A stretch of DNA of 64,000 nucleotides from Hymenobacter actinosclerus (GTDB lineage Bacteria > Bacteroidota > Bacteroidia > Cytophagales > Hymenobacteraceae): positions 689,419 to 753,418 of the forward strand of contig NZ_FOHS01000001.1 in the NCBI RefSeq assembly GCF_900111515.1. The letters run 5' to 3'. Made by a program: the position numbers and the translations under genes. The notes under the pieces were generated by a model. That model saw only the letters and a list, made by a program, of their open reading frames with translations, made no database searches and was not told the DNA's origin. This document shows positions 1 through 8,902 of the stretch, piece by piece. Every line of letters starts with the position of its first letter. Positions within the stretch are counted from its first letter, which is position 1.

Positions 1-2750
1 AGGATGGCCCCGAACGCGCCCAGCGGCACGGCCAGCAGCACCGAAAACGGCACCGACCAGCTTTCGTACAACGCGGCCAGCAGCAGGAACACGAATACCA
101 GCGAGAGGCCGAAGATGTACACCGTCTGGCCGCCGGCCTTTTGCTCTTCGCGCGTCAGGCCCGAAAACTCGTAGCCGTAGCCCTGGGGCAGCTCCTGGTC
201 GGCCACTTCTTTGAGGGCGTTCAGGGCGTCGCCGGAGGAGTAGCCGGGGGCGGCGCTGCCGTTGATTTCGGCCGAGCGGAACAGGTTGAAGTGCGAAATC
301 AGCGGGGCCGAGTTGGCGCGTTTGTAGCTCGTGATGGTGCTCAGGGGCACCATGCCGCCGGTTTTGTTGCGCACGTAGTATTGGCTCAGGTTGGCTATGC
401 TGCCCCGGAAGCCCGAATCGGCCTGGGTAACGACCCGGAAGTTACGGCCGTAGAGCGTGAAGTCGTTGACATACGACGAGCCCAGGTAGGTGCGCAGGGC
501 CGTGCCGATGTCGGCAATGGACACGCCTAGTTTCTTGGCCTTTTCGCGGTCGATATCGAGCTGGTAGCCGGGGGTGCTGGCGGTGAAGAACGAGAAGGGC
601 CGCACGATTTCGGGCCGCTTGGCCAGCGCCGCCTGGAAGGCTTTCAGGTTGCGGTCGAAGGTCTGGATGTTGCCGTCGCCGTCGCGCTCCTGGAAAATAA
701 ACGAGAAGCCGCCGCTGTTGCCCAGGCCCGGAATGGCGGGCGGCGAAATCACGACCACGTTGGCTTCCTTGAACTTGCTGAGCCGCTGCTGCACCGTGGC
801 CATCAGGCCTTCGAGCTGCTGCTCCTTGTCTTTGCGGTCGGCCCAGGGCTTGAGCTGGCAGAAAATGGTGCCGCTGTTCGACTTCGACGAGAAGTTAATC
901 ACGTTCAGGCCGCCCAGACCGGCGTAGTGGGCAATGCCTTTCACCGAATCAAGCTCCTGCATAATGCCCTTGAGCGTGGCCACCGAGCGGTCGGTGGAGG
1001 AGGCTTCGGGCAGGTTGTAGGTGATGAACAGCCGGCCCTCGTCCTCGGTGGGAATGAAGGCGGTGGGCTTGTTGAGGTAGAGCAGGCCCGTGCCGCCAAT
1101 CAGCAGCACCAGCAGAATAACCACCAGCCGCGAGTGCTTGATGCTGCTTTGTACACCCTTGCCGTACCTGCCGGTTACGCGCTCAAACCAGTTGTTGAAC
1201 TTGAAAAAGAACTTGTCGAGGCCCTTCGATTCGGTGGTGCGCTCGTGGGGCTTGAGCAGCAGCACGCACAGCGCCGGCGTGAGCGAGAGGGCCACGAAGG
1301 CCGAAATCACCACCGAAATGGCGATGGTAATAGCGAACTGCTGATACAGCCGCCCGGTGATGCCCGGAATGAAGCCCACCGGCACGAACACCGCCGCCAG
1401 AATAAGGGCAATGGCAATAACCGGGGCCGAAATCTCGCGCATGGCTTCCATCGTGGCTTCCAGCACCGGCATTTTGCGGGCGTTCATGTTGTGCTCCACG
1501 GCCTCCACCACCACAATGGCGTCATCGACCACGATACCAATGGCCAGCACGAAGCCGAACATGGTGAGCGTGTTGATGGTGAAGCCCAGCGGAATAAAGA
1601 AGATGAACGTGCCCACGATGGATACCGGAATGGCCAGAATGGGGATGAGCGTGGAGCGCCAGCTTTGCAGGAACAGAAACACCACGATAATCACGAGCAC
1701 CAGGGCCTCGACCAGCGTGTGCAGCACTTCCTCAATCGACACCTTCACCACCGTAGCCGACTCGAAGGGGATGATGTAGTCCACATCGGCCGGGAACTGC
1801 TGCTTGAGCCGTTCCATGGTGGCCTTCACGTTTTCGTAGGTGTTGAGGGCGTTGGCGCCGGGGGCCTGGTACACGAGCAGGTAGGCGGCGCGCTTGCCAT
1901 CGACGAACGAGTTGCTGGCGTAGTTGAACTTGCCCAGCTCCAGCCGCGCCACGTCTTTGAGGTAGACCACGGCCCCGTCGTCGGAGTTGGTTTTGATGAT
2001 GATGTTGCCGAATTCCTCGGTGTTGCGCAAACGGCCCTGCACGAACACGATGTACTCGAAGGTCTGCCCCGCCTGGGCCGGCGGCGCGCCAATCGAGCCG
2101 GCCGCAATCTGGGCGTTCTGCTCCTGAATGGCCGCCGTAACCTCCTGGGCCGTGATGCCGAGCTGGGAAAGCTTATCGGGATTGAGCCAGACGCGCATCG
2201 AAAAATCGTCGGCCCGGCTCACGATGTCGCCCACGCCGGGCGTGCGCAGCAGCGCGTCCTTGATAAACAGGTTGGCGTAGTTGTCGAGGAAAGTAGTGTT
2301 GTGGGTGGCCTGGGGGGCGTACATGGCCACCAGCATCAGAATGCTGGGGTTGCGCTTGCGCACCGTCAGGCCCAGGCGCTGTACCTCCTGGGGCAGGGTG
2401 GGCAGGGCAATGCCCACGCGGTTCTGCACGTCGAGGGCCGCGATGTTCACGTCGGTGCCCAGCTCGAAGTTCACCGTCATGCTCATCTGCCCGTTGCTGG
2501 TGCTGTTGCTTTGCAGGTAGGTCATGCCCGGCGTACCGTTCACCTGCACCTCCACGGGCGTGGCCACGGTTTGCTCTACGGTCTGGGCATCGGCGCCGGT
2601 GTACGTCCCGTTCACCGACACGGTGGGCGGCGTAATCTCCGGGTACTGCCCCACCGGCAGGTTCAGAATAGCCAGCACGCCCACCAGCATAATCACCAGC
2701 GACGTAACAATAGCCGTAACCGGCCGGCGAATAAAGGTTTCTGCAATCAT
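1..2750 (-). CDS. RND efflux pump inner-membrane permease (AcrB/MexB-like, HAE1), partial
   Basis: This is the proton-driven inner-membrane pump of a tripartite drug or solute exporter. The gene runs off the left edge; 916 codons are visible, against about 1040 for the family. It starts MIAETFIRRP, the usual RND opening, followed by TM1 and the N-terminal porter domain. The TM4 motif VVDDAIVVVE near residue 405 carries the paired aspartates used in proton relay. It lies downstream of the adaptor (2902-4044) and TolC-like (4147-5520) genes on the same strand, so the three probably form one operon. A 36-bp-arm palindrome fills the gap to the adaptor. The family call is firm; the substrate cannot be read from sequence. 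Confidence 0.93.
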   Translation of the reverse strand, partial: MIAETFIRRPVTAIVTSLVIMLVGVLAILNLPVGQYPEITPPTVSVNGTYTGADAQTVEQTVATPVEVQVNGTPGMTYLQSNSTSNGQMSMTVNFELGTDVNIAALDVQNRVGIALPTLPQEVQRLGLTVRKRNPSILMLVAMYAPQATHNTTFLDNYANLFIKDALLRTPGVGDIVSRADDFSMRVWLNPDKLSQLGITAQEVTAAIQEQNAQIAAGSIGAPPAQAGQTFEYIVFVQGRLRNTEEFGNIIIKTNSDDGAVVYLKDVARLELGKFNYASNSFVDGKRAAYLLVYQAPGANALNTYENVKATMERLKQQFPADVDYIIPFESATVVKVSIEEVLHTLVEALVLVIIVVFLFLQSWRSTLIPILAIPVSIVGTFIFFIPLGFTINTLTMFGFVLAIGIVVDDAIVVVEAVEHNMNARKMPVLEATMEAMREISAPVIAIALILAAVFVPVGFIPGITGRLYQQFAITIAISVVISAFVALSLTPALCVLLLKPHERTTESKGLDKFFFKFNNWFERVTGRYGKGVQSSIKHSRLVVILLVLLIGGTGLLYLNKPTAFIPTEDEGRLFITYNLPEASSTDRSVATLKGIMQELDSVKGIAHYAGLGGLNVINFSSKSNSGTIFCQLKPWADRKDKEQQLEGLMATVQQRLSKFKEANVVVISPPAIPGLGNSGGFSFIFQERDGDGNIQTFDRNLKAFQAALAKRPEIVRPFSFFTASTPGYQLDIDREKAKKLGVSIADIGTALRTYLGSSYVNDFTLYGRNFRVVTQADSGFRGSIANLSQYYVRNKTGGMVPLSTITSYKRANSAPLISHFNLFRSAEINGSAAPGYSSGDALNALKEVADQELPQGYGYEFSGLTREEQKAGGQTVYIFGLSLVFVFLLLAALYESWSVPFSVLLAVPLGAFGAI

Positions 2751-2774
2751 ATTTAGGAGCTGTTCTGCCGGTGG

Positions 2775-2902
2775 ACCCCACCCCCGGCCCCTCCCCTCCG
2801 GGGGAGGGGTGCCAGACGCGGGTTCAACCTGTCTCTATCTACATCTACACAAATCTGCCAGAACGCACCCCTCCCCCGGAGGGGAGGGGCCGGGGGTGGG
2901 GT
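2775..2902. repeat. C/G-rich inverted repeat, copy 1, inside the efflux operon
   Basis: Arms at 2775-2810 and 2867-2902 are perfect reverse complements over 36 bp (core CCCCTCCCCTCCGGGGG), with a 56-bp loop. The right arm overlaps the first base of the adaptor stop codon. It fills almost the whole gap between adaptor and permease. Related copies occur at 6693-6814 and 61987-62168. Confidence 0.85.
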
Positions 2903-4044
2903 TAGCGGGAACTGGCTTTGGCCGTCGGGGCGCCGGCGGCTTCCGGCGGGCCGGCCTGTACGGGGCTGCCTTCGCGGAGGCGCTGGAAGCCTTCAGTGAT
3001 TACCTGGTCGCCTTCCTTGAGGCCTTCGAGCACCACAATCTGGTCGCGGAGCTGGGGGCCGAGCTGCACTTTCTGCTGGTGGGCCTTGCTGCTGTCGCCC
3101 ACGATGTAGACGAAACTCTCGCCCATCTGGTCGGTCACGGCCTTGTAGGGCACCACAATGCGCTGGCCCGACTGCCGATTGAGCACGTGCAGCACCGTGC
3201 TCATGCCATCCTTGAGGCGGCGCTCGGGATTAGCAAACTCCACCCGCACCTGCACGGTGGCCGTTTGCTGCTCCACGCCGCGGGCAATGGCCTTGATGCG
3301 GCCCGACTGCTGGTACATCGTGCCGTCGGAGAGTTGCAGTCGGAACAGCGAATCGGGGTTTGATTTGGCGGCTTGCAGGGCTGTAAAGCGGGGCAGGTCG
3401 GTTTCGTTGATGACGAAGTCGACGCCCATCGGGTCTTCGGCGCTGATGGTGTTGAGCAGGGTGGTGCCGGGGCTGATTTGGGAGCCCAGCCGCACTTGCG
3501 AGATGCCGATGCGGCCGGTGAACGGGGCCGTGATGGTGGAGTAGCTTAAATCGGTGCGGGCCAGCGAAACGGCGGCGCGGGCCTGGGCCACCTGGGCCTG
3601 GGCGGTGGCGTAAGCGGTGGCGGCGTTATCCACAATCTGGCCCGCAATGGCGTCCTGCTGGGCCAGGCGCTGGTACCGGTCGAGGTTGAGCTTGGCGTTC
3701 TGCACCGTGGCTTGGGTGCTCCTGAGCCCCGCCAGCGCCTGCTGGTAGGACGCCTCGTAGGTGCGCCTGTCGATTTCGTAGAGCTTCTGGCCTTTAGTTA
3801 CCACCTCGCCTTCCTTGAAAAACAGGCCCGTGATAAAGCCGCCCACCTGGCTCCGCAGCTCCACGCTGTTAAGGGCCACAGCCGTGGCCGGGTACTCGTC
3901 GTAGTACACGGCGTCGGTGGTGCGGGCTGCTACGAGCGTTACGGGCGTAGGCGGCGGCGGACCCGCCGGTTTGTCCGCGCCCTGGTCGGCGCCGCAGCCC
4001 GCCAGCAGCAGCAGGGCCAGAAGAGAGAGAAAGGGGTGCTTCAT
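2902..4044 (-). CDS. RND efflux periplasmic adaptor (membrane fusion protein, AcrA/MexA-like)
   Basis: The 380-residue adaptor bridges the inner-membrane pump and the outer-membrane channel. It begins with a lipoprotein signal; the lipobox LLAGC places the lipidated cysteine at residue 17, so it is probably anchored in a membrane facing the periplasm. A biotinyl-lipoyl-like half (SQVGGFITGLFFKEGEVV), an alpha-hairpin rich in Q and A, a second lipoyl half (ITAPFTGRIGI) and a beta-barrel with a C-terminal membrane-proximal domain follow in order. Length fits the family. It sits between the TolC-like gene upstream and the permease downstream, in the common adaptor-pump order. Confidence 0.93.
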   Translation of the reverse strand: MKHPFLSLLALLLLAGCGADQGADKPAGPPPPTPVTLVAARTTDAVYYDEYPATAVALNSVELRSQVGGFITGLFFKEGEVVTKGQKLYEIDRRTYEASYQQALAGLRSTQATVQNAKLNLDRYQRLAQQDAIAGQIVDNAATAYATAQAQVAQARAAVSLARTDLSYSTITAPFTGRIGISQVRLGSQISPGTTLLNTISAEDPMGVDFVINETDLPRFTALQAAKSNPDSLFRLQLSDGTMYQQSGRIKAIARGVEQQTATVQVRVEFANPERRLKDGMSTVLHVLNRQSGQRIVVPYKAVTDQMGESFVYIVGDSSKAHQQKVQLGPQLRDQIVVLEGLKEGDQVITEGFQRLREGSPVQAGPPEAAGAPTAKASSR

Positions 4045-4059
4045 GGGTGTGGTCTTGTT

Positions 4060-4138
4060 GAGCTGTTAGCCAATAGCTTTTAGCTGATAGCTTTCGTTGA
4101 AAAAGGAGCTAACAGCCAACAGCTAGCAGCTAATAGCT
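4060..4138. repeat. Imperfect inverted repeat built on AGCT words
   Basis: The 102-bp gap between the TolC-like gene and the adaptor is filled by a left half with repeated AGCT words (AGCTGTTAGC, TAGCTTTTAGCTGATAGCT) and a right half with the complementary set. The halves pair imperfectly around a short centre (TTTCGTTGAAAAAGG). It lies within the presumed operon. Confidence 0.7.
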
Positions 4139-4146
4139 TACGCTGT

Positions 4147-5520
4147 TTAATACGTTACCGGCAGCGTGCCCAGGGCGCGCTGCACGTCGAGTTTGGCGGC
4201 CAGCACGGCGTAGAGGGCGTTGTAGTAGTTGAGCTGGGCGGCGCGCAGGTCGTTTTCGGCCACAATTACTTCGAGGTAGGTCTTGATGCCCTCGTCGTAC
4301 TGGAGCTTGATGATTTTGTAGATTTCGCGGGCATCGTCGCGGTTCTGGGCCTGGGCTTGCAGGTCGAGGAAGTTGCCTTTGTAGCGGGCCAGGGCCTGCT
4401 CGTATTCGGTGCTGATCTGGTTTTTGGTGTCGAGCACTTGCAGGCTCAGGCGGTCCTGGCGCAGCTCGGCAATCTTGAGGTTCTGAAGGCGGCGGGTGCC
4501 GGTGAAAATCGGCACGCCGAGCTGCAAACCGGCCTGGGAAGTGGGGAAAGCCTGCTTGTAAAGCTCCGAAAACTCGTTGTTCTGGTACACCTTGGTGTAG
4601 TTGCCGAAGGCCGAAAGCGAGGGCAGAAACCCCAGCCGGTAGTAGTCGATGTCGAGGCGCTGGAGCTGCTGCTGGGTCAGGAGCTGCTGCACTTCGATGC
4701 GGCGCTCGAAGGCCAGCGGCTCCAGCGTATCGAGCAGGGTTTCGCGGGCCAGTTGCAGCGTGTCGTAGGCCAGCGTTACGGGGGCGGCCTCGGGCGGGGC
4801 GCCCATCAGCTGGCGCAGCACGGCGTACTTGCCCTTGAGGTTTTCGGCCGTGGCCTTGCGGTCGGTTACGGCGTTTTTCACGGCAATTTCGGCCCGCTTG
4901 TAGTCAATTTTGTCCTTGAGGCCGACCTCGTACTGAGCCCGGGCGTCCTTGAGCTGCTTCTGCTGGCGCCTGATGGCCTCATCGAGCACCCGCAGCTGCT
5001 CATTAGTCAACAGGATGTCGTAGAAGGCCTTGCTCACATCGCGCACCACATCAATTTGAAAGCTGACGGTGTTCTGCCCGTTCTGCTGGCGCACGTAGCG
5101 GGCCGAGCGGGCGGCCAGCAGCACATCGGCGTTGTAGAGCACCTGGTTGCCCTGCAAGCCCAGGTTCGAGGTGTTCTGCAAACCAATGCGCCGAATCTGG
5201 GCCGGGGCCGAGGGGTCGGTGAAGTTGGGCAGCACCGCCACCGGCAGCTGGAAATTGCGGGTGTAGGTGCCCTGGCCCTGAATCTGGGGCAGCCAGGCCG
5301 AGAGGCCCACCCGAATCTGCCGCTCGCCAATGGCCTCATCGAGCCGGGCCTGGCGCACCAGTGGCTGGTTCTGCAAGGCATATTGCAGGCACTCGGTAAG
5401 GGAAAGCGGCTGTTCCGGGAGGGTGGGGGCCGGCGCGGCCACCTGGGCCCGACTCAGCAGGGGCAGCAGGAGTAGCAGCAGCAAACCCGGCAGCCCAAAG
5501 GCACGAAGCGGTTGATTCAT
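4147..5520 (-). CDS. TolC-family outer-membrane efflux protein
   Basis: A 457-residue outer-membrane channel of the TolC/OEP family that completes the tripartite pump with the two downstream genes. An upstream in-frame ATG at 5553 would add eleven residues before the signal peptide. The start at 5520 (MNQPLRAFGL, then a run of leucines and SRAQ) gives a clean Sec signal and is preferred. Mature sequence shows two OEP repeats rich in coiled-coil helices (ARSARYVRQQNGQN; EIYKIIKLQYDEGIKTYLEV). Length is normal. It is the first gene of the three-gene operon, with 285 bp of non-coding sequence upstream; no local regulator gene is visible. Confidence 0.92.
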   Translation of the reverse strand: MNQPLRAFGLPGLLLLLLLPLLSRAQVAAPAPTLPEQPLSLTECLQYALQNQPLVRQARLDEAIGERQIRVGLSAWLPQIQGQGTYTRNFQLPVAVLPNFTDPSAPAQIRRIGLQNTSNLGLQGNQVLYNADVLLAARSARYVRQQNGQNTVSFQIDVVRDVSKAFYDILLTNEQLRVLDEAIRRQQKQLKDARAQYEVGLKDKIDYKRAEIAVKNAVTDRKATAENLKGKYAVLRQLMGAPPEAAPVTLAYDTLQLARETLLDTLEPLAFERRIEVQQLLTQQQLQRLDIDYYRLGFLPSLSAFGNYTKVYQNNEFSELYKQAFPTSQAGLQLGVPIFTGTRRLQNLKIAELRQDRLSLQVLDTKNQISTEYEQALARYKGNFLDLQAQAQNRDDAREIYKIIKLQYDEGIKTYLEVIVAENDLRAAQLNYYNALYAVLAAKLDVQRALGTLPVTY

Positions 5521-5805
5521 ACAATAGGCATAAGCAGCCACCTGCTTACGCAAACAAAAGGAATGCGGTCAGAAAGCCCGGCTTCAAAAGTTTGCCGGGT
5601 ACCCTAATTGGCCCAACACCGGCAGAAGCCGGCACCGAAACCCAAGCCGCCATAACCCGGGGCAGGTAAAATTGTTGGCAAATAGTTTTCCCCAGCCCTT
5701 GGCAGCGGGCCGGAAAACCACCCGCCACGCCGGCCGAAACACCCGCTTCGGCCCAGGCCAGGGTGCCGGGTAACCGACCGGTAAATTGCCCCAGCAAGCC
5801 AGTAG
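5521..5805. other. Non-coding gap between the TolC-like gene and pbpC
   Basis: This 285-bp gap must hold the promoter of the efflux operon. I see no good TAnnTTTG or TAnnTTCG box for the minus strand and no convincing ORF. Short GCCGG-rich inverted runs are present but none is long. Confidence 0.5.
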
Positions 5806-8208
5806 CTATAGTTCGGCCACCGTTACCAGCACATCGGTGTTGCGGCCATGGTCGTCGGCGCAGGATATTTTGAGCGGGCCGGGCGGCGGCCGAAAAAACA
5901 CCCGCTCGGTAGCCCCGGCCGCCCGCAAAAACTGGTCGTTCACGTACCAGTACACCTGCCGCACCTCACTGTCGGTGGTGCAGCTGAGCAGGAGCTGCTG
6001 CTGCTCGTGGATGCTGAGCACGTACTCGGTGTTGGGCGTGGGCGAGGTGATGGTGGGCGCCCGCTCGGGGCCGCCGCTGGCCCGCTGACACTGGGGGTTG
6101 TGGGGCGGCAGTCGGCGGTACGGCAAGCCCTGGGCCACGCGGTAGGCGGCCACTTCGGGCAGCAGGTTGGGGTACAGCTCGCGCCGGAACCCGGCCGCCG
6201 GCGCGCAGGCCCGGCAGTAGGTAAAGGCCCCATCGGCCGACACGAGCACCTCGCGCTGGTGCTGGCAGCGCAACCCCGAGCTCTGGCCGGGCAGGAAGTA
6301 ATCAATTACCTGGTCGGGGCAGTTTTCGCCGGGCACGAGGCCGGTTTGGGTGCACACGAGCCGGAAATCGAGGCTGGCGGGGGGCGTAAACCAGTCGTTG
6401 GGCGAGTTGTAGGCCAGGGCGTTGAACAGGTCGAAGAGCAGGGGTGTGGCCACGTCGGAGCCGGTAAGGGCCGGGCTGCCCTGGCCGCTGAAGTTGCCCA
6501 CCCACACCCCGATGGTATAGTCGCGGTTGTATCCGATGCTCCAGGCGTCGCGGCGGCCGTAGCTGGTGCCGGTTTTCCAGGCAATTTTGGGCAGCCGGCT
6601 GCTCCGGGCCGCGCCCAGCGGCAAATCGGGCCGGGTGAGCTGGCTCAGGATGTCGGTAACGAGGAAGGCGGCGGCGGGGGAAACCAGCGAAACCCCACCC
6701 CCCGGCCCCCTCCCCTCCGGGAGAGGGGGAGCCTGACGCGAGTTAGAAGGCGAGTTCGAATAATTCGTTGAACGCTCCCCCTCTCCCGGAGGGGAGGGGG
6801 TCGGGGGGTGGGGTGAAGTCAGCCCCACCTTCTCATACTCGCCCCCATTGGCCAGCGCCGCGTACAGCCCGGTCAGCTCCTCCAGGGTAGCGCCGCAGCC
6901 GCCCAAAATGCTGCTCAGGCCCAGGCGGGTGCGGTTGCGAGCGACGCTCTGGAAGCCGGCCTGCCGGAGCTTTTCGGTGAAGGCGGGCACGCCGTAGTCC
7001 TGGAGCACGCGCACGGCGGGGATGTTGAGCGAGAAGGCCAGAGCGCGCTCCAGCGTTACTTCGCCCTGGCAGTGCTTGTCGAAGTTTTCGGGGCGGTAGC
7101 CCTGAAAATTGGTGGGCACGTCGGGCAACTGGAGCTTGGGCGTTACCAGGCCCCGGTCGAGGGCCAGCGCGTAGAGGAAGGGCTTGAGGGTGCTGCCCGG
7201 CGAGCGGACGGCCACCACGCCGTCGTTCTGGCCCTGGCCCCGGAAGTCGCGGAAATCGGCCGAGCCCACGTAGGCTTCCACCTGCCGGGTGCGGTTGTTG
7301 ACTACCAACACCGACGCCTGCGAAATGCCCAGCTCGTGCAAACGGCGCACGTAATTGCCAGTCAGCTCCTCGGCCCGGCTCTGCTTGGCCCGTTGCAGGC
7401 TGCTGCGGATAATGGCCTGGTGCGGAAACTGCCGCACCAGCCGCCGCGACAGGTGCGGGGCCAGGGTGGGGGCGGCATGGCGGCGCACGTTCAGCGGCTC
7501 GCGCAGGGCATCCTCAATATCCTGCTTCGCAAACAACCCGGCGGCCCCGAAGCGCCGGAGCCAGCGGTTGCGCTCCTGGCGCACGGCCTCGTTGTTCTGG
7601 CCCAGCACCAGGCCGCGGGGGCGGTTGGGAATGATGGCCAGCGTGACGGTCTGGGCCAGCGAGAGGTAGTCGGGGGGCTGCTGGAAGTAGAGCAGCGCGG
7701 CCGATTTCACGCCCTCGATGTTGCCGCCGTAGGGCACCAGGTTCAGGTAGAGTTGCAGGAGCTCGTCCTTGCTGTAGTGCGCTTCGAGCTGGGTGGCGCG
7801 GGCCATTTCGAACAGCTTGTTGCCCAGCGTGCGCGGCTTGGGCTCCAGCAGCCGCGCCACCTGCATCGTAATCGTGCTGGCCCCGGTGGTGCGCCCCTGC
7901 CCAAACACGTTGCGGCCGGCAGCCTGCACCAGTGCCAGCGGGTTCACCCCGAAATGCCAGCGAAACCAACGGTCCTCCTTTTCAATAATGGCCTGACGCA
8001 GTACCGGCGTAATCTCGGCCAGCTCGGTTTTCATCCGCCACTTCTGGGTGGGGTTGAGGTAGGCGTGCAGCACGGTTCCATCAGCGGCCAGTACGATGGG
8101 CGAGTAGCGCGGGGCCGCCGGCAGCGGAAACAGCCGGTCAAGGACCAGCAGCAGCAGCGCCAGCCCGGCCAGGATTTCCAGAGTGCGAATGGCTGTGCGC
8201 CGTTTCAT
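5806..8208 (-). CDS. pbpC: Penicillin-binding protein 1C (bifunctional transglycosylase/transpeptidase)
   Basis: A class A PBP of 800 residues that polymerises and crosslinks peptidoglycan in the periplasm. The start at 8208 (MKRRTAIRTL) gives a short cytoplasmic tail and one TM anchor; the frame is open upstream but without family sequence. The GT51 motif EDRWFRWHFG lies at 78-87. Transpeptidase motifs are STLK near 339, SLN near 391 and KTGTS near 549. A C-terminal PBP1C-specific domain follows (cysteine-bearing CTQTGLVPGENCPDQ). Residues about 465-505, between SLN and KTG, are encoded by a C/G-rich palindrome seen elsewhere as an intergenic repeat, and read as Pro/Gly/Ser-rich filler. pbpC often neighbours an alpha-2-macroglobulin gene, which is present at 9922-15420. 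Confidence 0.93.
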   Translation of the reverse strand: MKRRTAIRTLEILAGLALLLLVLDRLFPLPAAPRYSPIVLAADGTVLHAYLNPTQKWRMKTELAEITPVLRQAIIEKEDRWFRWHFGVNPLALVQAAGRNVFGQGRTTGASTITMQVARLLEPKPRTLGNKLFEMARATQLEAHYSKDELLQLYLNLVPYGGNIEGVKSAALLYFQQPPDYLSLAQTVTLAIIPNRPRGLVLGQNNEAVRQERNRWLRRFGAAGLFAKQDIEDALREPLNVRRHAAPTLAPHLSRRLVRQFPHQAIIRSSLQRAKQSRAEELTGNYVRRLHELGISQASVLVVNNRTRQVEAYVGSADFRDFRGQGQNDGVVAVRSPGSTLKPFLYALALDRGLVTPKLQLPDVPTNFQGYRPENFDKHCQGEVTLERALAFSLNIPAVRVLQDYGVPAFTEKLRQAGFQSVARNRTRLGLSSILGGCGATLEELTGLYAALANGGEYEKVGLTSPHPPTPSPPGEGERSTNYSNSPSNSRQAPPLPEGRGPGGGVSLVSPAAAFLVTDILSQLTRPDLPLGAARSSRLPKIAWKTGTSYGRRDAWSIGYNRDYTIGVWVGNFSGQGSPALTGSDVATPLLFDLFNALAYNSPNDWFTPPASLDFRLVCTQTGLVPGENCPDQVIDYFLPGQSSGLRCQHQREVLVSADGAFTYCRACAPAAGFRRELYPNLLPEVAAYRVAQGLPYRRLPPHNPQCQRASGGPERAPTITSPTPNTEYVLSIHEQQQLLLSCTTDSEVRQVYWYVNDQFLRAAGATERVFFRPPPGPLKISCADDHGRNTDVLVTVAEL
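6693..6814. repeat. C/G-rich inverted repeat, copy 2, in frame inside pbpC
   Basis: Arms 6693-6732 and 6775-6814 are 40 bp with one mismatch. The sequence matches the intergenic copy at 2775-2902 in arm composition and order. The pbpC frame stays open through it, adding about 41 residues (PTPSPPGEGE on one arm, PLPEGRGPGG on the other). Confidence 0.88.
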
Positions 8209-8256
8209 AGCGGCAAGATACGGCTTGCGACGGCCTTCGGTGCCACCATTCGTCCG

Positions 8257-8264
8257 TATATTCG
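8257..8264 (+). promoter_or_regulatory. Candidate -7 box TATATTCG for the Uma2 gene
   Basis: TATATTCG lies 23 nt before the ATG at 8288. It resembles the Bacteroidota -7 element TAnnTTTG with C at position seven. The same type of box stands 22-23 nt before three other genes in the window. No clear -33 TTTG is seen. Confidence 0.45.
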
Positions 8265-8287
8265 CTAGCCCACTACGCCCGTCCGCT

Positions 8288-8884
8288 ATGCCCGTCATCA
8301 CCGATATTTCCCAGCTCGACCTGAGCAAAACCTACACCTACGCCGACTACCTGACCTGGCGGCTGGATGAGTTCGTGGAACTGATAAAAGGCAAGGTGCG
8401 ACTGATGAGCCCCGCGCCGCGGGTACGACACCAGAAAATATCTTTCCGGCTTAATACGCTTATCGGAAGCGCCCTGCGCGGCAGCCAATGCCAGGGCTTC
8501 GCCGCGCCGTTCGACGTTCGCCTGCTGAAAAACAGCCCTAACGGCGACGCCCAAGTCAGTACTGTGGTGCAGCCCGACTTATGCGTTATCTGCGACCCGG
8601 CTAAGCTCGACGAATTTGGCTGCGTAGGGGCGCCCGACTGGATTATCGAAATCCTGAGCCCCGGCAACACCACCCACGACAGCAAAACCAAGTTTGACCT
8701 CTATGAGGAAAACGGCGTGCGCGAATACTGGATGGTGGACCCCGGCCTTAAAAACGTGGTCGTGTACACGCTCGAAAACGACCAGTACCAACTGCAAGGC
8801 GAGTTCTACCAGCCCGGCCCGATTCCGGTGGCCACGCTACCCGATACGGCGCTGGAGTGGGCAGAAATATTTGAAGGGATATAG
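8288..8884 (+). CDS. Uma2-family (DUF820) putative nuclease-fold protein
   Basis: A 198-residue protein of the Uma2/DUF820 family, which has a restriction-endonuclease-like PD-(D/E)XK fold but no settled function. The conserved core is visible: QPDLCV (Asp97), WIIEILSP (Glu121), then K133/K135 in the segment before FDLYEENGVREYWMVDP. An ATG at 8183 would extend the frame over the pbpC start and the -7 box; the start at 8288 (MPVITDISQL) is chosen because the pseudogene at 15851-16050 begins with the same words. It lies divergent from pbpC and, with the next gene, separates pbpC from its usual partner. Uma2 genes commonly occur in many copies per genome. Confidence 0.85.
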   Translation: MPVITDISQLDLSKTYTYADYLTWRLDEFVELIKGKVRLMSPAPRVRHQKISFRLNTLIGSALRGSQCQGFAAPFDVRLLKNSPNGDAQVSTVVQPDLCVICDPAKLDEFGCVGAPDWIIEILSPGNTTHDSKTKFDLYEENGVREYWMVDPGLKNVVVYTLENDQYQLQGEFYQPGPIPVATLPDTALEWAEIFEGI

Positions 8885-8902
8885 CCGGCAGATTTCCGAA
8901 AC

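Noticed and set aside
927..2756. A 609-residue plus-strand ORF opposite the efflux permease
   Set aside because: Its His/Arg/Gly-rich translation has no family sense and is a shadow of the minus-strand RND gene, which runs off the edge.
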